Source: DASRHK01 sp035650495 (GTDB lineage Bacteria > Pseudomonadota > Gammaproteobacteria > Nevskiales > Nevskiaceae). Taken from it: 39,096 nt of DNA. Below are positions 31,214-38,996 of the stretch, in pieces; positions within the stretch are counted from its first letter, which is position 1, and each line of letters starts with the position of its first letter. The stretch covers positions 1-39,096 of the forward strand of contig DASRHK010000022.1 of NCBI GenBank assembly GCA_035650495.1, written 5' to 3'. The position numbers were made by a program, and so were the translations under genes. The notes under the pieces are model-generated. The model was not told the origin of the DNA. It worked only from the letters and a program-made list of their open reading frames with translations, and made no database searches.

Positions 31214-31312
31214 CGTCGATCGGGTTCGGCGGGGGCGTATGCGGCCATGGACGGCCGCATACGAGCTCCAGGGAAGGAATTTTCAGGCGTCCCCCGCCGG
31301 ACCTGATCGACG
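31214..31312 (+). ncRNA. Structured element, copy 2: outer stem with two ANGGA-loop hairpins
   Basis: Outer arms 31215-31237 and 31288-31312 pair over more than 20 positions, with G-U wobbles as the only breaks in the first stretch. Inside is a perfect 10-bp hairpin (GTATGCGGCC, loop ATGGAC, GGCCGCATAC; 31237-31262), then a second hairpin with loop AGGGAA (about 31263-31284). The shared segments with copy 1 at 9646 are TTCGGCGGGGGCGT, CCAGGGAAGG and GGCGTCCCCC; the stems between and outside them differ. The element lies between the divergent argA and ygfB promoters, outside both predicted transcripts. No promoter for it is obvious. Function unknown. Confidence 0.6.
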
Positions 31313-31332
31313 GCCCTCTGCAACCCGCGGCG

Positions 31333-31338
31333 TATAAT
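31333..31338 (+). promoter_or_regulatory. -10 box of ygfB, leaderless arrangement
   Basis: A perfect TATAAT lies 6 nt before the ATG at 31345 with no ribosome binding site. Transcription would begin at the start codon. No clear -35 box is seen. Confidence 0.6.
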
Positions 31339-31344
31339 TCACGC

Positions 31345-31902
31345 ATGCCACAGGTTCATTACGACGAGCTCGCGAAAGCGCTCGCCACCCTAGGTTTCTC
31401 CCAAGAGGCCGCGGAGTATCACGGCGCCCTTTGCGGCGCGCTCTGCGTCCAGAGCGCCGAAGAGATCGACTTGAATCGCGTCGTGCCCGCTGCCGACGGT
31501 GAGGCGCCGTTCGGCGACGCGCCGGCGCATCAGGCGCTCGAGCGGCTGCGCGACGAGGCGATGCAATCGCTGGAAAGCACCGAGGCGACGTTCGCGCCGC
31601 TCTTGCCGCCGGACGACATCCCACTCTCCGATCGCACGCGCGCGCTCGCGGAGTGGTGTGAAGGATTCCTCTACGGGCTCGCCAGCCGCGGCACGCTCGA
31701 TCTCAACGCGACCTCGCCGGAAGTGAAGGAGATGGTCAACGACCTCGTGCAGTTCTCGCGCGCGACCAGCTCCGACGACGAGGACCAGGAGATCGAGGAG
31801 AACGCCTATGCCGAGCTCGTCGAGTACATCCGCGTCGGCGCGCAACTGATCTTCATGGAGCTGCATCCACGCGAAGCGGGCCGCGACCAAGTCCTGCATT
31901 GA
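31345..31902 (+). CDS. ygfB: UPF0149 family protein YgfB
   Basis: The 185-residue acidic protein matches UPF0149/YgfB: YDELAKALATLGFSQEAAEYHGALCGALC at the start, ALAEWCEGFLYGLA in the middle and DLVQFSRAT with the acidic tail ENAYAELVEYIRVGAQLIFMEL. Gammaproteobacteria keep this gene directly upstream of pepP and ubiH. In Pseudomonas it was linked to regulation of ampDh3 expression, but a general role is not settled. It is followed by pepP after 13 nt. ATG 31345 is the family start; the open frame upstream is not coding. Confidence 0.92.
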   Translation: MPQVHYDELAKALATLGFSQEAAEYHGALCGALCVQSAEEIDLNRVVPAADGEAPFGDAPAHQALERLRDEAMQSLESTEATFAPLLPPDDIPLSDRTRALAEWCEGFLYGLASRGTLDLNATSPEVKEMVNDLVQFSRATSSDDEDQEIEENAYAELVEYIRVGAQLIFMELHPREAGRDQVLH

Positions 31903-31915
31903 TCCACGACATCCG

Positions 31916-33250
31916 ATGAAACCAACGCAACCCGAGCTGCAAGAGTACGCCAAGCGCCGCGCCCGCCTGATGAAGGCGATGGGCCCGCGCGACGTCGCCA
32001 TCATCCCGTCCGCGACGGAAGTGATCCGCAACAGCGACGTGCACTATCCGTTCCGGCAGAACAGCGATTTCATGTATCTCACCGGCTTCGACGAGCCCGA
32101 CGCGATCGCGGTGATCGCGCCACGCCTGAAGGGTGCGGACCCGAAGACGCCGCAGTTCGTGCTGTTCGTGCGGCCGCGCAACAAGGAGCGCGAGATCTGG
32201 GACGGCCGCCGCGCCGGGCCCGAGGGCGCGAAGCGCGACTATGCGGCCGATCAGGCGCACGTCATCGATCATTTCGACGAATACCTGCCGCGCTTCCTCG
32301 AAGGTCGCGAGCGCGTGCACTACACGCTCGGCGACAACCCGCTGCTCGACGAGACGATCGCGGGTGCGGTAAAGAACATCCGCGAAGTGTCGCGCCGCGG
32401 CCCCGCCGCGCCGCACAGCTTCGTCGCGCTCGACACCACGCTGCACGAGCTGCGCCTGCGCAAGACGCCTGCCGAGCTCGCGACGATCTCGCGCGCTTGC
32501 CGCGTGAGTGCGCGCGCGCACGTGCAGGCGATGAAGGCGACGCAAGCCGGCAAGTGGGAATGGCAGATCGCCGCCGAGATCCACAAGATCTTCGAGGACG
32601 AGGACATGGAGCCCGGCTACGGCTCGATCGTCGGCGGCGGCGACAACGCGTGCATCCTCCACTACAAGGAGAACAGCGCGAAGCTGCGCGACGGCGATCT
32701 GCTCCTGATCGACGCCGGCGGTGAGTTCCGCGGCTACACCGCCGACATCACGCGCACGTTCCCGGTGAACGGAAAATTCTCGGCGCCGCAGCAAGCGGTG
32801 TACGAAGTCGTGCTCGAAGCGCAGAAAGCCGCGACCAAGGATCTGCGCGTGGGCGTCTCGGTCGGCAAGCCGCACGAAACCGCGACGCGCGTGCTGACCG
32901 AAGGCATGGTCGAGCTCGGCCTGCTCAAGGGCAAGCCGAAGGATCTCATCGCGCAGGGCAAGCAGCGCCAGTTCTTCATGCACGGCACGGGTCACTGGCT
33001 CGGCATGGACGTGCACGACGTCGGACGCTACAAGATCGAAGGCGACTATCGCGAGTTCGAGCCCGGCATGGTGATGACGGTGGAGCCCGGGCTCTACATC
33101 GCGCCGGGCACGAAAGGCGTCGATCGCAAGTACTGGGGCATCGGCGTGCGCATCGAGGACGACGTGCTCGTCACCGAGAGAGGTCCGCGCGTGCTCACGG
33201 GCGACGTGCCGAAGGACGTGCGCGAAATTGAGCGACTGATGGCCGCATGA
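31916..33250 (+). CDS. pepP: Xaa-Pro aminopeptidase
   Basis: The 444-residue M24B metallopeptidase removes an N-terminal residue before proline. It has the aminopeptidase P N-terminal domain (SDVHYPFRQNSDFMYLTGF) and the dimetal site of the pita-bread fold: LIDAGGEFRGYTADITRTF (two aspartates), HGTGHWLGMDVHDVG (histidine), TVEPGLYI and GVRIEDDVLVTERG (two glutamates). It is cytoplasmic. Its stop overlaps the ATG of ubiH (ATGA), as in other Gammaproteobacteria. Confidence 0.96.
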   Translation: MKPTQPELQEYAKRRARLMKAMGPRDVAIIPSATEVIRNSDVHYPFRQNSDFMYLTGFDEPDAIAVIAPRLKGADPKTPQFVLFVRPRNKEREIWDGRRAGPEGAKRDYAADQAHVIDHFDEYLPRFLEGRERVHYTLGDNPLLDETIAGAVKNIREVSRRGPAAPHSFVALDTTLHELRLRKTPAELATISRACRVSARAHVQAMKATQAGKWEWQIAAEIHKIFEDEDMEPGYGSIVGGGDNACILHYKENSAKLRDGDLLLIDAGGEFRGYTADITRTFPVNGKFSAPQQAVYEVVLEAQKAATKDLRVGVSVGKPHETATRVLTEGMVELGLLKGKPKDLIAQGKQRQFFMHGTGHWLGMDVHDVGRYKIEGDYREFEPGMVMTVEPGLYIAPGTKGVDRKYWGIGVRIEDDVLVTERGPRVLTGDVPKDVREIERLMAA

Positions 33251-34437
33251 GTCGCGACGCCGCCGACATCGCGATTGTCGGCGGCGGCCTCGTCGGCGCG
33301 AGCCTTGCAGCCGCGCTCGCAAGACCGGACCGCAAGATCGCACTCATCGAATCGGCGGCGCCTCCGTCCGGCGAGCCCTCGTGGGACGAGCGCTGCATCG
33401 CGCTCAACGCCGCGAGCCGCAGCATCTTCGAGTCGATCGGCGCGTGGGACGCGATCGAACGTTTCGCCGAGCCGATCGTGTGGACCCACATCTCCGAGCG
33501 CGGCAAGTTCGGCGTCGCGCGCTTCACCGCGCAAGAGGCGGGACTGCCGGCGCTCGGCTACAACGTGCCGGTGCGCGCGATCGGCGAAGCGCTCTGGCAG
33601 GGTCTGAAGAAAACGCAGGGTGTCGAGCTCATCGCGCCGGCGCGGGTCGCCGAAGTTCGCAACGAATCCGATTCGGTCGCGATCGGCATCGAAGGCGGCA
33701 AGCGCACGCTCCGCGCAAAGCTCGTCGTCGCTGCCGACGGCGCGCAATCCGCGGTGCGTACGCTGCTCGGCATCGATGCGCGCACACACGACTACGAGCA
33801 GCGCGCGATCGTGACCGCGGTGCGCACGACCCGCCCGCATCGCGGCTGCGCGTACGAGCGATTCACGCCGGACGGCCCGATCGCGCTGCTGCCGAAGCCC
33901 GACGGCTGCTCGCTCGTGTGGACCGTTCCCGCCGATCGCGCTGACGCAATGCTCGCGTGGAGCGACGAAGAATTCCTGCGCGAGGCTCAGCGCGCGTTCG
34001 GCGAGCGGCTCGGCCGCTTCATCGCGCTCGGCAAGCGCGTCGCGTTCCCGCTATCGCAGGTGATGAGCGAGCAGCTCACCGCGCCGCGGGTGATCTTCGC
34101 GGGCAACGCCGCGCAGTCGTTGCATCCGGTGGCGGCGCAGGGCTTCAATCTCGGCTTACGCGATGTCGCGACGATCGCGGAGCTCGTCGCCGACGCCGCC
34201 GATCCCGGCGCGTCCGCTCTGCTCGCGGAATACGAGCGTCGCCGCTCGCGCGATCGCGACACCATCTCGAGCTTCACCGATCGGCTGGTGCGGCTGTTCT
34301 CCAATCGCATTCCGGCCCTGCGCGGCCTGCGGCATCTTGGGCTGCTCGCGCTCGACGTGCTGCCGCCGGTGAAGGAGGCGGTGATGTACCAGAACCTCGG
34401 CTTCGGCTCGCTGCCCGCAGCGCTGCATGATCGCTAA
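33247..34437 (+). CDS. ubiH: 2-octaprenyl-6-methoxyphenol hydroxylase
   Basis: The 396-residue FAD monooxygenase hydroxylates a ubiquinone precursor. It has the dinucleotide motif GGGLVGAS near the N-terminus, VVAADGAQSAVR, and the family-specific FAGNAAQSLHPVAAQGFNLGLRDV, in which UbiH has GNAAQ where most relatives have GDAAH. This distinguishes it from the next gene. It overlaps pepP by 4 nt and the following gene by 11 nt. Confidence 0.94.
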   Translation: MSRDAADIAIVGGGLVGASLAAALARPDRKIALIESAAPPSGEPSWDERCIALNAASRSIFESIGAWDAIERFAEPIVWTHISERGKFGVARFTAQEAGLPALGYNVPVRAIGEALWQGLKKTQGVELIAPARVAEVRNESDSVAIGIEGGKRTLRAKLVVAADGAQSAVRTLLGIDARTHDYEQRAIVTAVRTTRPHRGCAYERFTPDGPIALLPKPDGCSLVWTVPADRADAMLAWSDEEFLREAQRAFGERLGRFIALGKRVAFPLSQVMSEQLTAPRVIFAGNAAQSLHPVAAQGFNLGLRDVATIAELVADAADPGASALLAEYERRRSRDRDTISSFTDRLVRLFSNRIPALRGLRHLGLLALDVLPPVKEAVMYQNLGFGSLPAALHDR

Positions 34438-35581
34438 GCACGACGTCGTCGTCGTGGGCGGCGGCGTCGTCGGTGCGGCGCTCGCGCTTGCGCTCAAGCG
34501 CGCGGGCATCGACGTCGCGCTGGTCGAGCGGGGCAAGGGTCCGAAGCCGTTCGACGCGAATGGCTACGACCTGCGCGTGTACGCGATCGCGCCGGGCACC
34601 GCGAGATTCCTCGATGCATTGGGCGTGTGGCCGCGCATCGAGATGCGGCGCGTGAGCGCCTATGAAGAGATGCGCGTGTGGAGCGAGACGGCGCTGCAAG
34701 CGCTGAACTTCCGCGCCGCCGAAGCGCGCCGCGCGGAGCTCGGCTGGATCGTCGAGAACGACCTCATCCTCGACGAGCTGTGGAAAGCGCTCGCGGGCGT
34801 GACGATCTATCGCGGCGTCGAGGTCGCGACGCACCAAGGCTCGACGCTCACCTTGAGCGACGGTCGCGAAATCCGCGCGGGGCTGATTGCTGCATGCGAC
34901 GGTGCCGACTCGCGCGTGCGCGAGCTCGCCGGCATCGAGATCGAGAGCTGGGACTATCCGCAGCGCGCGATCGTCTGCCATGTCGCGACCGAGCGGCCGC
35001 ACCGGCGTTCGGCGCTGCAGCGTTTCCTGCCGACGGGTCCGCTCGCGTTCCTGCCGCTCGCCGACGGTCGGAGCTCCATCGTCTGGTCGACCACCGAAGC
35101 CGATGCGTTGATGCAGCTCGACGACGCGCAATTCCGCGAGCGGCTCGCGGATGCGATCCAGCACGAGCTCGGTGCGATCGCCGGAGCGACGCAGCGGGTG
35201 GTGTTCCCGCTGCGATTGCTGCACGCTCGCGATTACGTGCGCGACAACGTCGTGCTCCTCGGCGATGCCGCGCACGTCGTGCATCCGCTGGCGGGGCAGG
35301 GCGTGAACCTCGGCCTCGCGGATGCGGAGAAGCTCGCGTCGCTGCTCGCTGCGCGACGCGCTGCGAAAGCGTCGATCGCGTCGCCGCGAGCACTCGCCGC
35401 GTATCAGCGCGCGCGCAAGGCGGACAACGTCGAGATGCTGGCGCTGACCGATGCGTTGTATCGAGTCTTCGGCCAGACGTCGCCGGTCCTCGGCAGCACG
35501 CTGCAGCTCGGCATGCAGATCCTCGATCGGCTGACACCCATCAAGGCGCGGCTCGCGCAGCGCGCACTGGGCCTCGCGTGA
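34427..35581 (+). CDS. FAD-dependent ubiquinone biosynthesis hydroxylase (UbiI/VisC family)
   Basis: The 384-residue protein is a paralogue of UbiH with GGGVVGAALALAL, ACDGADSRVRELAG and LLGDAAHVVHPLAGQGVNLGLADAEKL, the standard form of the motif. Its position after ubiH and its sequence fit the UbiI/VisC/UbiF group that hydroxylates C5 (or C6) of the ring. I do not choose among them because the specificity of these paralogues differs between organisms. It overlaps ubiH by 11 nt and the PLP-enzyme gene by 4 nt (GTGA), so four genes are translationally coupled. Confidence 0.9.
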   Translation: MIAKHDVVVVGGGVVGAALALALKRAGIDVALVERGKGPKPFDANGYDLRVYAIAPGTARFLDALGVWPRIEMRRVSAYEEMRVWSETALQALNFRAAEARRAELGWIVENDLILDELWKALAGVTIYRGVEVATHQGSTLTLSDGREIRAGLIAACDGADSRVRELAGIEIESWDYPQRAIVCHVATERPHRRSALQRFLPTGPLAFLPLADGRSSIVWSTTEADALMQLDDAQFRERLADAIQHELGAIAGATQRVVFPLRLLHARDYVRDNVVLLGDAAHVVHPLAGQGVNLGLADAEKLASLLAARRAAKASIASPRALAAYQRARKADNVEMLALTDALYRVFGQTSPVLGSTLQLGMQILDRLTPIKARLAQRALGLA

Positions 35582-36636
35582 CGCTGCCGCTCTTCGACGC
35601 GCACCCACAGCTCGCGCGTTCGTTCCCGGTCGCCGGCCTCATGGCTGCGGCCACGCCGATCGAGCCGCTGTCCGGTGCCGACGGCGTCTTCATCAAGCGC
35701 GACGATGTCACCGCCGCGGATTACGGCGGCAACAAGATCCGCAAGCTCGACTTCCTGCTCGCGCACGCGAAAGCGCACGGGCGCAGGAGCGTCGTCGCGT
35801 TCGGCTATGCCGGATCGAACTTCGTCGCAGCGACGGCGTGGCATGCGCGCAAGCTCGGCCTGCGCACGATCGGCGGATTGCTGCCGCAAGTCGCCGCCGA
35901 TTACATCGTCGACAACCTTTCCGTCAGTCTCGCCGCCGGCGCGGAGCTGTTCTTGCGCGAAAGCGAGCCCGCGCTGATCGCGGAAGCCGCAGCACGCAGC
36001 GTTCGTGCAACGTTGCGAGATCGCCGATGGCCGGCGTGGATCCCGCCGGGCGGATCGAACGCGGTCGGCGCGCTCGGATTCGTCAACGCGGTGGTCGAGT
36101 TGAAGGCGCAGATCGATGCAGGCGCGATGCCGCCGCCGGCGCAGATCGTCGTCGCGTTCTCGAGCATGGGCAGCGTCGCCGGGCTCGCCGCCGGTCTCGC
36201 GCTCGCCGGCCTCGGCGCGCGCATCACCGCCGTGCAGGTCGTCGATCCGCAGCGCGCGAGCCAGCCGAAGCTGCTGAAGCTGGCGGATGCGCTCGTGCGG
36301 CTGCTGCGTGCGCAGTCGATCCGGATCGCCGATGCGCAAGCGCTGGTCGAGCGCGTCGACATCCGCGGCGACTTCTTCGGTGGCGAGTACGCGCGCGCCG
36401 ACGCGGCGGTGAAGTCCGCGATGGCGAGATTCGCGCGTGACAGCCAGATCCGCGTCGACAGCGCCTACACCGGCAAGGCGCTCGCGGCGCTCTACGCCGA
36501 TCTCGATGCAGGTCGCTTGCGCAGGCCTTCGCTCTACTGGCATACGCTGAGCCGCAGCACGCTGCCGCCGGGCGTGCGGCGCGCGATGGCTGATCAGGCG
36601 CCCGCGTCGCTGCGCAGCTACTGGAACGCCGCGTAA
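35578..36636 (+). CDS. PLP-dependent enzyme, D-cysteine desulfhydrase / ACC deaminase family
   Basis: The GTG at 35578 overlaps the stop of the preceding gene, giving 352 residues beginning MTLPLFDAHPQLARSFPVAG. VFIKRDDVTAADYGGNKIRKLDFLL carries the PLP lysine, and WIPPGGSNAVGALGF and FSSMGSVAGLAAGLALA fit the tryptophan-synthase-beta fold of D-cysteine desulfhydrase and ACC deaminase. The substrate remains open: D-cysteine, ACC or another amino acid. Its coupling to the ubiquinone genes is unusual; a functional link is not known to me. Confidence 0.86.
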   Translation: MTLPLFDAHPQLARSFPVAGLMAAATPIEPLSGADGVFIKRDDVTAADYGGNKIRKLDFLLAHAKAHGRRSVVAFGYAGSNFVAATAWHARKLGLRTIGGLLPQVAADYIVDNLSVSLAAGAELFLRESEPALIAEAAARSVRATLRDRRWPAWIPPGGSNAVGALGFVNAVVELKAQIDAGAMPPPAQIVVAFSSMGSVAGLAAGLALAGLGARITAVQVVDPQRASQPKLLKLADALVRLLRAQSIRIADAQALVERVDIRGDFFGGEYARADAAVKSAMARFARDSQIRVDSAYTGKALAALYADLDAGRLRRPSLYWHTLSRSTLPPGVRRAMADQAPASLRSYWNAA

Positions 36637-36647
36637 GTAGAACTTAC
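36633..36647. repeat. Inverted repeat at the end of the PLP-enzyme gene
   Basis: GTAAGT-AGA-ACTTAC is a perfect 6-bp dyad with a 3-nt spacer that includes the TAA stop codon. It lies about 40 nt before the DUF350 start and could be an operator for that gene, but the dyad is too short for certainty. Confidence 0.3.
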
Positions 36648-36686
36648 CCACGGGCGTCGGCGCTGCCGGTGCCGAAAGATGTGGGC

Positions 36687-36947
36687 ATGGAAGAGCAACT
36701 CGTGCACGCGGATCCCTTGCTCGAAGGGTTCGCGCCCATCGTCGTCAACTTCGTCTACGCCTCGGCCGGCGGCTTGCTGATGCTGGTCGGCGCGTGGCTC
36801 GCGTATCGGCTCTTCCTCAACGTCGTCGGCTTCAACGTCCGCGACGAGCTCCAGCGCGGCAACATCGCCGTCGGGCTCGCGGTGCTCGGCATCTTCCTCG
36901 GCACCGGCATCGGCTTCGGGCTGGTCGTGGCGATGGCGTTGAACTAG
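36687..36947 (+). CDS. DUF350-like small membrane protein
   Basis: From ATG 36687 the protein has 86 residues and two hydrophobic segments: IVVNFVYASAGGLLMLVGAWL and IAVGLAVLGIFLGTGIGFGLV, separated by the conserved LQRGNIAVGLA region of the DUF350 family (often about 130 residues with four helices, so this is a half-length form). A GTG at 36669 would add six residues. The neighbouring PLP-enzyme gene ends 50 nt upstream and a lytic transglycosylase gene follows after 11 nt. The role of DUF350 proteins is unknown. Confidence 0.75.
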   Translation: MEEQLVHADPLLEGFAPIVVNFVYASAGGLLMLVGAWLAYRLFLNVVGFNVRDELQRGNIAVGLAVLGIFLGTGIGFGLVVAMALN

Positions 36948-36958
36948 GACGGCTCGAC

Positions 36959-37657
36959 ATGTTGCGCGCGGCGGCGGCGTTGTTGATCGCGACGTCGATC
37001 GCCGTGCAGGCCGCGCCGCCGGCGCCGGAATCGGTCGACTCGCCGCGCTGGAGCAGCGACTACGACTCGCACTTCCGGAAATACTCGAAGCACTTCTTCG
37101 GGCCGTTCTTCGACTGGCGCTGGTTCAAGGCACAGGCGATCGTCGAATCGAGGCTCGATCCGCGCGCGAAGAGCCCCGCGGGTGCGGTCGGCGTGATGCA
37201 GATCAAGCCGTCGACCTTCCGCGAGATCCGCCGCACCAATCCGCAATGGGTCGCGATCCACGACGCGTCGTTCAACATCGGCGCGGCGATCTACTACGAC
37301 CACTATCTGTATCAGCGCGCGGCATGGTCGCAGCTCGAGCGCGAGGAGCGCCTGCTGTTCGCGCTCGCGGCCTACAACGCCGGGCCGACCGGCATCCTGC
37401 GCGCGGTCAATCAGTCGCCGAGACCGCTGCGCGCGTGGGCACAGGTCTCGCCCAAAGCGCCGCCGGAGACGCGCGCGTATGTCGCGCAGATCGCGCGGCT
37501 GTGGAACGCAGCGCAGCGCGGGCCGCAATTGCGCGGCGTCGCGGCGTTGTTCGAGGCGCGTCGCAGGGTGGCGAGCGAAGAACAGCAGCGGCCGATCGTG
37601 CCGCCGTCGTCAGTGCATGCGTCGGTGTTCCAGCATCGGGAGCATCGGCGGCGCTAG
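36959..37657 (+). CDS. Lytic transglycosylase (SLT domain)
   Basis: The 232-residue protein has a signal peptide (MLRAAAALLIATSIAVQAAP) and a transglycosylase SLT domain: FKAQAIVESRLDPRAKSPAGAVGVMQI with catalytic glutamate E63, and FALAAYNAGPTGILRAV. It cleaves peptidoglycan glycan strands to 1,6-anhydro ends in the periplasm. The catalytic domain resembles the MltF-like type. It ends 7 bp before the stop of the convergent GST gene, with no terminator visible. Confidence 0.9.
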   Translation: MLRAAAALLIATSIAVQAAPPAPESVDSPRWSSDYDSHFRKYSKHFFGPFFDWRWFKAQAIVESRLDPRAKSPAGAVGVMQIKPSTFREIRRTNPQWVAIHDASFNIGAAIYYDHYLYQRAAWSQLEREERLLFALAAYNAGPTGILRAVNQSPRPLRAWAQVSPKAPPETRAYVAQIARLWNAAQRGPQLRGVAALFEARRRVASEEQQRPIVPPSSVHASVFQHREHRRR

Positions 37658-37664
37658 CCGATCC

Positions 37665-38315
37665 TCAATCCCGATCCGGCGCGCCCGGCGGGAAGAAGCT
37701 GCGATACGGCCGCGCTTCGTCGACCGCGCGCTTGAACGACGGTCGCTGCAGCAAGCTCGTGCGATAGGCCCGCAGCTTCGGGTGCGTCGCGGGAATCTCG
37801 TGGACCCAGTCCGCGTAGAACAATGACGGCGCCGCTGCGCAGTCGGCGAGGGTGAACGCATCACCGGCGGCCCATTGCCGTCCCGCGAGCGTGCGCTCGA
37901 GCCATGCGTAGCTCTTGTCGAGCAGCGCGCGGGCGTCGGCGATGTCCGCCGGATTGCGCTGCTCGGCGGGGCGCAGGTGATCGAACACGATCTTCTGCAT
38001 CGGCGTCATCACGTAGTTGTCGAAGAAGCGGTCGAGCATGCGGACTTCGAGCGCCGCGTTGGCGTCCGCCGGCACCATGCGCACCGCGCCGGGATGATGC
38101 AGATCGAGATATTCGATGATCACGCTCGACTCGATGACGACGCGGCCGCGATCTTCGAGCGTCGGCATCTTCTTGATCGGCCACAGCCGCCGATGCGCAT
38201 CCTCGATCGCCGGATCGCCGCCGAGATGCTGGTAGTCGAACGGCGTCTGATTCTCGTAGAGCGAGATCAGGACCTTCTGCGTGTATGACGAGAACGGATG
38301 TCCGTAGAGCTTCAC
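37665..38315 (-). CDS. Glutathione S-transferase family protein
   Basis: The GTG at 38315 gives 216 residues starting MKLYGHPFSSYTQKV, a typical thioredoxin-fold start with possible active-site serines. MPTLEDRGRVVIESSVIIEYLD is the glutathione-binding segment with the cis-proline and ESS; LAGRQWAAGDAFTLADCAAAPSLFYADWV is the N-capping/hydrophobic-staple region of the C-terminal helical domain. The class and substrate are not certain. The gene follows yceI by 5 nt and may share its transcript. Confidence 0.9.
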   Translation of the reverse strand: MKLYGHPFSSYTQKVLISLYENQTPFDYQHLGGDPAIEDAHRRLWPIKKMPTLEDRGRVVIESSVIIEYLDLHHPGAVRMVPADANAALEVRMLDRFFDNYVMTPMQKIVFDHLRPAEQRNPADIADARALLDKSYAWLERTLAGRQWAAGDAFTLADCAAAPSLFYADWVHEIPATHPKLRAYRTSLLQRPSFKRAVDEARPYRSFFPPGAPDRD

Positions 38316-38320
38316 GACGA

Positions 38321-38890
38321 TCAGTCCTGCTTCACGCCTTCGACCTGGATGCGCAGCTTGGTGCGGCCGGCGTCGCCCTGGCCCCACTGGCTCGCCTTCA
38401 TGCCGAACTCGCCCCAGATCACTTCGCCTTCGGCGTCGGCGCCGCAGAGCTGCTTCTTGGTGAGCGGATGCGGGATGCAGTTGAACTGGTTCACCGCGAG
38501 GCGCACCGGCTTCTGCACGCCCATCAGCGTGAGCGTGCCGTCGACCGCCTTGAGCGTGTCGCCGTCGAACACGAGCTTGCCCTTGTAGCTGGCGCTCGGA
38601 TACTTGGCGACGTTGAAGAAGTCCTCCGACTTCGCCTTGTCGTTCATGATCGCGAGGCCGAAGTCGATGCTGGCCGGATCGATCTGGACGTCGACCGTTC
38701 CGGTTTTCGCTGCGCGATCGATCACGACGGTGCCGCTGCTGCGATCGAACTTGCCGCGCCAGACCGAGATGCCCATGTGCGGGAACTCGAAGCTCGGGAA
38801 CGTGTGGTTGGGATCGAGCGGATAGGTCTCGGGCGCGGCGGTCGCGGACGCGCTCACAGCAGCCAGCAAGAAGGCGGACAAGGCTTTCAT
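38321..38890 (-). CDS. YceI-family periplasmic lipid-binding protein
   Basis: The 189-residue protein has a signal peptide cleaved after an alanine-rich AxA (SASATAA) and the YceI lipocalin-like barrel: YPLDPNHTFPSFEFPHMGISVWRGKF, AAKTGTVDVQIDPASID, SYKGKLVFDGDTLKAVDGTLTLMG and VRLAVNQFNC. Members bind isoprenoid or other polyprenyl chains in the periplasm. GGAGAA lies upstream of ATG 38890. The family is often near cytochrome b561 or quinone genes; here the partner is a GST. Confidence 0.93.
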   Translation of the reverse strand: MKALSAFLLAAVSASATAAPETYPLDPNHTFPSFEFPHMGISVWRGKFDRSSGTVVIDRAAKTGTVDVQIDPASIDFGLAIMNDKAKSEDFFNVAKYPSASYKGKLVFDGDTLKAVDGTLTLMGVQKPVRLAVNQFNCIPHPLTKKQLCGADAEGEVIWGEFGMKASQWGQGDAGRTKLRIQVEGVKQD

Positions 38891-38980
38891 GGGGTTCTCC
38901 GGGAGGATTGAAAGAAGGGTCTCATATCCCCTAGTCGAACAGCCATGCCCGCAATCGACATCATCCGCTTCAGATTCGGC

Positions 38981-38986
38981 TATAGT
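38981..38986 (+). promoter_or_regulatory. -10 box of the glycine riboswitch transcript
   Basis: TATAGT lies about 10 nt before the first paired bases of the glycine aptamer. The -35 is weak (ACATCA at 38958-38963 with 17-nt spacing). Confidence 0.55.
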
Positions 38987-38996
38987 GGCGCCCGTC

